This document shows, piece after piece, positions 13,902-15,353 of a stretch of DNA of 15,353 bases. The stretch lies in the NCBI GenBank assembly GCA_002314325.1, contig DCFC01000024.1, positions 35,104-50,456 of the forward strand, given 5' to 3'. The notes beneath the pieces are model-generated. The model was not told where the DNA came from and made no database searches. It saw only the letters and a list, made by a program, of their open reading frames with translations. Origin of the DNA: Megamonas hypermegale. Its GTDB lineage: Bacteria > Bacillota > Negativicutes > Selenomonadales > Selenomonadaceae. How positions within the stretch are numbered: position 1 is the first letter of the stretch; every line of letters begins with the position of its first letter. The position numbers and the translations under genes are program-made.

Positions 13902-14750
13902 CTATTTCTTCTGCAATGTACGCTGTTTCAGGATTTCATAAGCTAAAATGGCGGCTGCATTGGAAGCGTTGAGCGAATTTACTTTACCGCGCATCGGGAT
14001 TTTCACGATAAAATCGCAGGCTTCCTTCGTAAGACGGCTGACGCCGTGCCCTTCACTGCCGATTACAAGAACAATCGGTCCAGTCAGGTTGGCTTCATAA
14101 TAATTTTCCGTTCCGTCCATGTCGGCACCGGCAACCCAGAGCCCCTGTTTTTTAAGACCTTCCAGTGTCTGAGCCACATTGCCGATACGGGCAACCGGCA
14201 CGTATTCCACAGCGCCGGCGGAAGTTTTGGCAACAACGGAGGACAGTGGACAGCTGCGGTGTTTCGGAATTAAAATGCCGTGAGCACCGACAGCGTCGGC
14301 AGTACGCAGGATAGCACCGAGATTGTGCGGGTCTTCCAGTTCATCGAGCAGAATGAGGAACGGGTCTTCGCCGCGGTCCTTCGCCAGATTTAAAATATCG
14401 TCAAGTTCCACGTAATCAACCGGCGCGGCATAGGCGGCAATGCCCTGATGACGCTGACCGCCGCAGAGCGTATCGAGCTTATCGGTGGAAATGCTTTGCA
14501 GGACGAGATGGCGCTCTTTGGCAAGATTGATGATTTCCGAGATGGAACCGCCGTGCGAACCTTCGGCGATTAAGATACGGTTGATGGAACGGCCGCTTTT
14601 GATGGCTTCACGCACAGCATTTCGGCCGAGCAGGATGTCCTCGCTGAGCTCAGCTCTTTTCGGTCTTGCCGGTTTATTCACGGCAGGTTTTCGCGGGGAG
14701 CGTGTTTTTACGGAAAGTTTATTTTTCGGTTTATTTTTTGTCGGGCGCAT
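13902..14750 (-). CDS. rlmB: 23S rRNA (guanosine2251-2'-O)-methyltransferase RlmB (TrmH family)
   Basis: This is a SPOUT-class methyltransferase that modifies the ribose of G2251 in the 23S peptidyl-transferase loop. The 282 residues comprise a basic, Lys/Pro-rich N-terminal tail (1-33), a substrate-binding domain starting ILLGRNAVREAI at 39-50, and the knotted catalytic domain. The three motifs are LLDELEDPHNLGAILRTADA (134-153), LVIGSEGHGVS (228-238) and IPMRGKVNSLNASNAAAIL (251-269). The start is the ATG at 14750 with AAAGGAG 7 bases upstream; a TTG 33 bases further upstream is unsupported. RlmB is preferred over TrmH or an unassigned TrmH-like enzyme from the motif layout and the substrate-binding domain. 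It is followed 10 bases later by the DeoR-type gene. Confidence 0.9.
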   Translation of the reverse strand: MRPTKNKPKNKLSVKTRSPRKPAVNKPARPKRAELSEDILLGRNAVREAIKSGRSINRILIAEGSHGGSISEIINLAKERHLVLQSISTDKLDTLCGGQRHQGIAAYAAPVDYVELDDILNLAKDRGEDPFLILLDELEDPHNLGAILRTADAVGAHGILIPKHRSCPLSSVVAKTSAGAVEYVPVARIGNVAQTLEGLKKQGLWVAGADMDGTENYYEANLTGPIVLVIGSEGHGVSRLTKEACDFIVKIPMRGKVNSLNASNAAAILAYEILKQRTLQKK

Positions 14751-14781
14751 TAGATTTCTCCTTTTTAATTTTTTGGTTGAC

Positions 14782-14825
14782 AAAAGAAAACTACATCACA
14801 TAAATTGACAGTTTATGCAATGTAG
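14782..14825 (-). terminator. Terminator after the rhodanese gene
   Basis: Arms at 14791-14804 and 14812-14825 pair as 6 bp, a symmetrical two-base C/A-A/C internal mismatch, and 6 bp around a 7-base loop, followed on the - strand by TTTTCTTTTG. The stem is AT-rich, so some readthrough into rlmB is likely. Confidence 0.6.
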
Positions 14826-14840
14826 CAAAAATTTTTCAGT

Positions 14841-15275
14841 TTATTTAACGATTTCGTACGGCCAGTTCAGAATGCCGCCGATATTAACAATATTCGTATA
14901 GCCGAGTGCGGCGAGTTTTTCATCCGCCTGCTGACTGCGTTTGCCGCTGCGGCAGTATGTCAGAATAAGCTGGTCCTTATCCGGTAAAAGACGGGCAACT
15001 TCAGGATTATCCGCCGTGATTGTTTCATTCGGCAGACATACAGCGTTCGGAATATGGCCTTCGTTGTATTCTTCCAAAGTGCGTACATCCAGAACAATGC
15101 AGTCTTCACTTTGCATCAGTTCCTTTGCCTGTTCCGGCGCAATCGGTGCAAATCTTTCAACAGCAATGGCCGCATTTTCCGGTACATTCGCATTATCCGC
15201 CATAGCGGTCTGACTGAAATGGAAACCTGCAAATCCCAGCAAAACAAACAAAATAGCAATTATTTTCAGTTTCAT
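14841..15275 (-). CDS. Exported single-domain rhodanese-like sulfurtransferase
   Basis: This 144-residue protein has an N-terminal signal peptide: Lys-containing start, hydrophobic core about 5-20, and likely cleavage after AMA at 24-26. One rhodanese domain (about 45-144) follows. The landmarks are CIVLDVRTLEEYNEGHIPNAV (59-79), the active-site loop YCRSGKRSQQA with Cys108 (the residue that carries persulfide), and GGILNWPYEI at the C-terminus. It probably handles sulfane sulfur or another thiol-linked oxyanion outside the cytoplasm; the physiological substrate is unknown. No cysteine lipobox is seen, so it should be soluble in the periplasm or secreted. AAGGAGG lies 8 bases before the ATG. 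It is transcribed alone, ahead of rlmB. Confidence 0.88.
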   Translation of the reverse strand: MKLKIIAILFVLLGFAGFHFSQTAMADNANVPENAAIAVERFAPIAPEQAKELMQSEDCIVLDVRTLEEYNEGHIPNAVCLPNETITADNPEVARLLPDKDQLILTYCRSGKRSQQADEKLAALGYTNIVNIGGILNWPYEIVK

Positions 15276-15309
15276 GGCAAAAACCTCCTTGTGATGTAGT
15301 ATTTCTTCT

Positions 15310-15315
15310 ATTATA
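15310..15315 (-). promoter_or_regulatory. -10 box for the rhodanese gene
   Basis: TATAAT on the - strand, 34 bases upstream of the ATG. The -35 position (about 15333-15338) reads TAGCAC, a poor match, and falls within the repeat at 15326-15340 that also flanks the ABC-F/glycosylase promoters. Confidence 0.4.
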
Positions 15316-15325
15316 TATTAGATAT

Positions 15326-15340
15326 ATTTATTGTGCTAGT
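15326..15340. repeat. Second copy of the MITE-type terminal repeat (13 of 15 matches)
   Basis: ATTTATTGTGCTAGT differs from the 15-bp terminal repeat at 5556-5570 only at its second and third bases; TATTGTGCTAGT is identical. The partner end, if any, lies beyond the window, 13 bases away. Confidence 0.45.
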
Positions 15341-15353
15341 TGATTTCTCAAAG

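Noticed and set aside
14791..15299. CTACATCACA at 14791-14800 and its complement at 15290-15299 flanking the rhodanese gene
   Set aside because: A single 10-base inverted match over 500 bases is close to chance expectation, one copy is part of a terminator, and no further symmetry surrounds them.

Overview
The window looks like a chromosomal segment of a low-to-medium GC Firmicute, most likely one of the Negativicutes. This is inferred, not proven. Supporting points are a ylqD-rimM-trmD block, strong AAGGAGG-type ribosome binding sites, frequent TTG starts, and an exported rhodanese with a conventional signal peptide, as expected in an organism with a periplasm. Most of the window is ordinary housekeeping DNA with one accessory island (about 8.3-13.9 kb) and one small transposon-like element (about 5.55-5.69 kb).

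Left part (1-3600, + strand): the AT-rich tail of an unidentified gene enters from the left edge and overlaps by ATGA the start of a beta-CASP metallo-beta-lactamase-fold nuclease. A weak terminator follows, overlapped by a good promoter, and then ylqD-rimM-trmD (ribosome and tRNA maturation), closed by a strong bidirectional terminator.

Middle part (3600-8260): a Uup/YfmR-type ABC-F ATPase on the - strand is divergent from a family-6-type DNA-deoxyinosine glycosylase and an LtaS-like membrane sulfatase-fold transferase on the + strand. The divergent intergenic region holds a 131-bp palindromic, MITE-like element. It has perfect 15-bp terminal inverted repeats, a perfect 21-bp inner inverted repeat and an abutting 8-bp direct repeat. 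A second copy of the terminal-repeat core lies at the right edge of the window.

Right part (8300-15353, all genes on the - strand; transcription order is right to left): exported rhodanese, rlmB, a DeoR/GlpR-type regulator, then a five-gene operon. The operon is an iron-containing alcohol dehydrogenase resembling phosphonoacetaldehyde reductase / hydroxyethylphosphonate dehydrogenase, followed by phnD (lipoprotein), phnC (ATPase), phnE1 and phnE2 (permeases). The last four genes overlap or abut. An 11-bp inverted repeat with 30-bp centre spacing between the regulator and the operon is a good operator candidate.

The most interesting feature is this coupling of a phosphonate-type importer to a single alcohol dehydrogenase, under a sugar-phosphate-type regulator, with no C-P bond-cleaving enzyme in view. 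It suggests uptake and redox conversion of a two-carbon hydroxyalkyl or aldehyde phosphonate, with C-P cleavage encoded elsewhere. No rRNA, tRNA, CRISPR array or complete insertion sequence was found.
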